Shown one piece after another: positions 6,349 to 7,669 of a stretch of 7,669 nucleotides of DNA (positions are counted from its first letter, which is position 1; each line of letters opens with the position of its first letter). Position numbers and translations under genes: made by a program. The notes below the pieces were generated by a model. The model was given only the letters and a program-made list of their open reading frames with translations, made no database searches and had not been told where the DNA came from. Source of the DNA: an uncultured Flavobacteriaceae bacterium (lineage in GTDB: Bacteria; Bacteroidota; Bacteroidia; Flavobacteriales; Flavobacteriaceae); contig CALIIP010000151.1 in assembly GCA_938018045.1 (NCBI GenBank), forward strand, positions 1-7,669, given 5' to 3'.

Positions 6349-7479
6349 ATGAAAATCGTACGAACTACATATCTTTCGCTTGGAAGCAATCAAGGAGATA
6401 AATTGCAAAACTTGCAAGATGCCATTAATTTGATTGGTGTAAAAGTTGGTGCTGTAGAAAAAATTTCTTCGATATACAAAACCGCTTCTTGGGGATTTGA
6501 AGGTGAAGATTTTTATAATATCTGTGCGAAAGTTTCAACAAACTTAAATCCTGACACGCTACTAAAAAACTTACATTCAATTGAGCAAAAATTAGGCAGA
6601 AAACGTAGTGAAGCAAAAGAATACACTTCTCGAAATATTGATCTAGACATCTTATTATTTGATGATGAAATTATCTTTGCACCAAACCTAACAGTTCCGC
6701 ATCCAAGAATGTTGGAGCGTAAGTTTGTGATGGTTCCGTTGACAGAAATTGCGCCAAATGTTAAGCATCCAATAGAAAAACAAACCATTTTGATGTGTTT
6801 GCAAAACTGTGATGATAAAACTGTGATTGAAGAATTAGAATTACAAATTGTTCGTCCTATTTCTTTGTTTGAAAAATATAATTATATTGCTGTAGAAGGA
6901 AATATTGGTGCAGGAAAAACATCACTTGCCAAAATGATTGGTGACGACTATAACGCAAAATTGGTGTTAGAACGCTTTGCAGACAATCCGTTTTTACCAA
7001 AATATTACGAAGACATGGAGCGTTATGCGTTTCCGTTGGAAATGAGTTTTTTGGCAGATCGTTATAACCAACTTTCTGAAGATTTAGCACAATTTGACTT
7101 ATTCAAAAATTTTATAGTTTCTGATTATTATATTTTTAAATCATTGATTTTCGCACAAGTATCGCTTCATAAAGATGAGTATGCACTTTACAGAAAAGTG
7201 TTTGATGTGATGTATAAAGAGATTACTAAACCTGATTTATATGTATATCTCTATCAAAACACAACGAGATTGTTAGACAATATCAAAAAAAGGGGAAGAG
7301 ATTATGAGCAGAATATTGAACCTGAATATTTAGAGAAGATTCACGCAGGATATTCAACCTTTATAAAATCTGAAACGGAATTAAACACGCTTGTGATTGA
7401 TGTTTCTGAAATGGATTTTGTAAATAATTCTGATGATTACAGAAGTATTATCAATACGATTTCGGAGTTTAAGAGTTAA
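6349..7479 (+). CDS. folK: Bifunctional HPPK (FolK)-deoxynucleoside kinase
   Basis: This is a 376-residue two-enzyme fusion. Residues 1 to about 160 are HPPK (EC 2.7.6.3), which transfers pyrophosphate from ATP to 6-hydroxymethyl-dihydropterin in folate synthesis. It has TYLSLGSNQGD (7-17) and the metal-binding signature SRNIDLDILL with Asp98 and Asp100. Residues from about 172 form a deoxynucleoside kinase of the dCK/dGK-like (non-TK1) family. It has P-loop GNIGAGKTS (184-192), ERFADNPFL (208-216), FLADRYNQ (234-241), SDYYIFKS (258-265) and an Arg-rich lid KKRGRDYE (313-320). It phosphorylates salvaged deoxynucleosides; deoxyadenosine is a likely substrate by analogy with flavobacterial relatives. 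The ATG at 6349 is chosen because HPPK proteins begin just before TYLSLGSN. The open frame continues back to 6136 but would run antisense into sppA. The C-terminus overlaps a - strand gene by 11 bases. Both active sites look intact. Confidence 0.95.
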   Translation: MKIVRTTYLSLGSNQGDKLQNLQDAINLIGVKVGAVEKISSIYKTASWGFEGEDFYNICAKVSTNLNPDTLLKNLHSIEQKLGRKRSEAKEYTSRNIDLDILLFDDEIIFAPNLTVPHPRMLERKFVMVPLTEIAPNVKHPIEKQTILMCLQNCDDKTVIEELELQIVRPISLFEKYNYIAVEGNIGAGKTSLAKMIGDDYNAKLVLERFADNPFLPKYYEDMERYAFPLEMSFLADRYNQLSEDLAQFDLFKNFIVSDYYIFKSLIFAQVSLHKDEYALYRKVFDVMYKEITKPDLYVYLYQNTTRLLDNIKKRGRDYEQNIEPEYLEKIHAGYSTFIKSETELNTLVIDVSEMDFVNNSDDYRSIINTISEFKS

Positions 7480-7669
7480 TTTTGGAGTTAACCTTTTTGG
7501 CTATTAATTTCGCTTTTTCAATGTCGCAATTAAATAATTCGAATTTTATTAATTCATTTTTATAAGACATAATAAATACTTCTTTATTCCTCTCTTTATA
7601 AATTTTACCTGTTGCTCCACCACCAATAAAAAAATCAGTTATAATACTTAATATAGATATAAACCAATC
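7469..7669 (-). CDS. C-terminal part of an unidentified protein (cut by window edge)
   Basis: A - strand frame enters from the right edge and stays open for 66 codons to TAA at 7469-7471. The first visible residues (WFISILSIITDFFIGGGATG) look like a membrane segment ending in Gly-rich residues. They are followed by a basic turn (KIYKERNK), a strand-like stretch and a Lys-rich amphipathic tail ending in KVNSKINS. I do not recognise the family. The start is outside the window, so length and full topology are unknown. It overlaps the folK fusion tail to tail by 11 bases (7469-7479), leaving no room for a separate terminator. Coding is supported by the membrane-like segment and the clean stop, and no other feature explains 7480-7669. 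Confidence 0.6.
   Translation of the reverse strand, partial: DWFISILSIITDFFIGGGATGKIYKERNKEVFIMSYKNELIKFELFNCDIEKAKLIAKKVNSKINS

Noticed and set aside
6425..7090. Three - strand open frames opposite the folK fusion
   Set aside because: They lie opposite well-conserved HPPK and kinase motifs and overlap one another in ways that do not fit real genes.
7473..7500. GAGTTAA direct repeat (7473-7479, 7485-7491) and possible hairpin after the folK fusion
   Set aside because: The repeat is only 7 bases and lies inside the coding end of the - strand gene; no stable stem with a T-run could be drawn.

Overview
The window looks like a chromosomal segment from a marine-type member of the Flavobacteriaceae (Bacteroidota). 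The evidence is the A+T-rich sequence, the lack of Shine-Dalgarno sequences before the starts, a TAnnTTTG-type promoter element, a signal peptide ending in FS|Q, a Bacteroidota-type 2TM domain, and a folK-deoxynucleoside kinase fusion. Genus cannot be assigned from the sequence alone. Most of the content is housekeeping. I see no transposase, phage gene, CRISPR array, tRNA or rRNA.

Left block, + strand, 77-4228. It starts with thymidylate synthase (thyA), preceded by a short leader with an inverted repeat and a tandem repeat. Next is a secreted protein built from two diverged TonB-C-terminal-like domains. Then comes dihydrofolate reductase fused behind a two-helix membrane domain (2TM), followed with no gap by an FAD-dependent oxidoreductase of the phytoene desaturase/retinol saturase superfamily. 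The gaps are 27, 6 and 0 bases, so this is probably one operon. ThyA makes dTMP and oxidises methylene-tetrahydrofolate to dihydrofolate, and DHFR regenerates tetrahydrofolate. Here the DHFR step appears to be tethered to the inner face of the cytoplasmic membrane.

Middle, 4229-4530. A 79-residue two-helix membrane protein of unknown function sits between perfect 16-bp direct repeats, each spanning a stop codon. This suggests a small inserted or duplicated segment. A weak hairpin here probably ends sppA transcription from the other strand.

Right block. sppA (protease IV, S49 family) is on the - strand. It is divergent, across 73 bases, from a + strand gene encoding a two-domain enzyme: HPPK (FolK, folate biosynthesis) fused to a P-loop deoxynucleoside kinase (nucleoside salvage). 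A - strand gene enters from the right edge. Only its last 66 codons are visible, and it overlaps the end of the folK fusion tail to tail by 11 bases.

The common thread is folate and deoxynucleotide metabolism: ThyA, DHFR, HPPK and a deoxynucleoside kinase within about 7.4 kb, two of them in fused proteins. The observations most worth checking are the 2TM-DHFR fusion, the double TonB_C-like protein between thyA and DHFR, the repeat-flanked small membrane gene, and the repeats in front of thyA.
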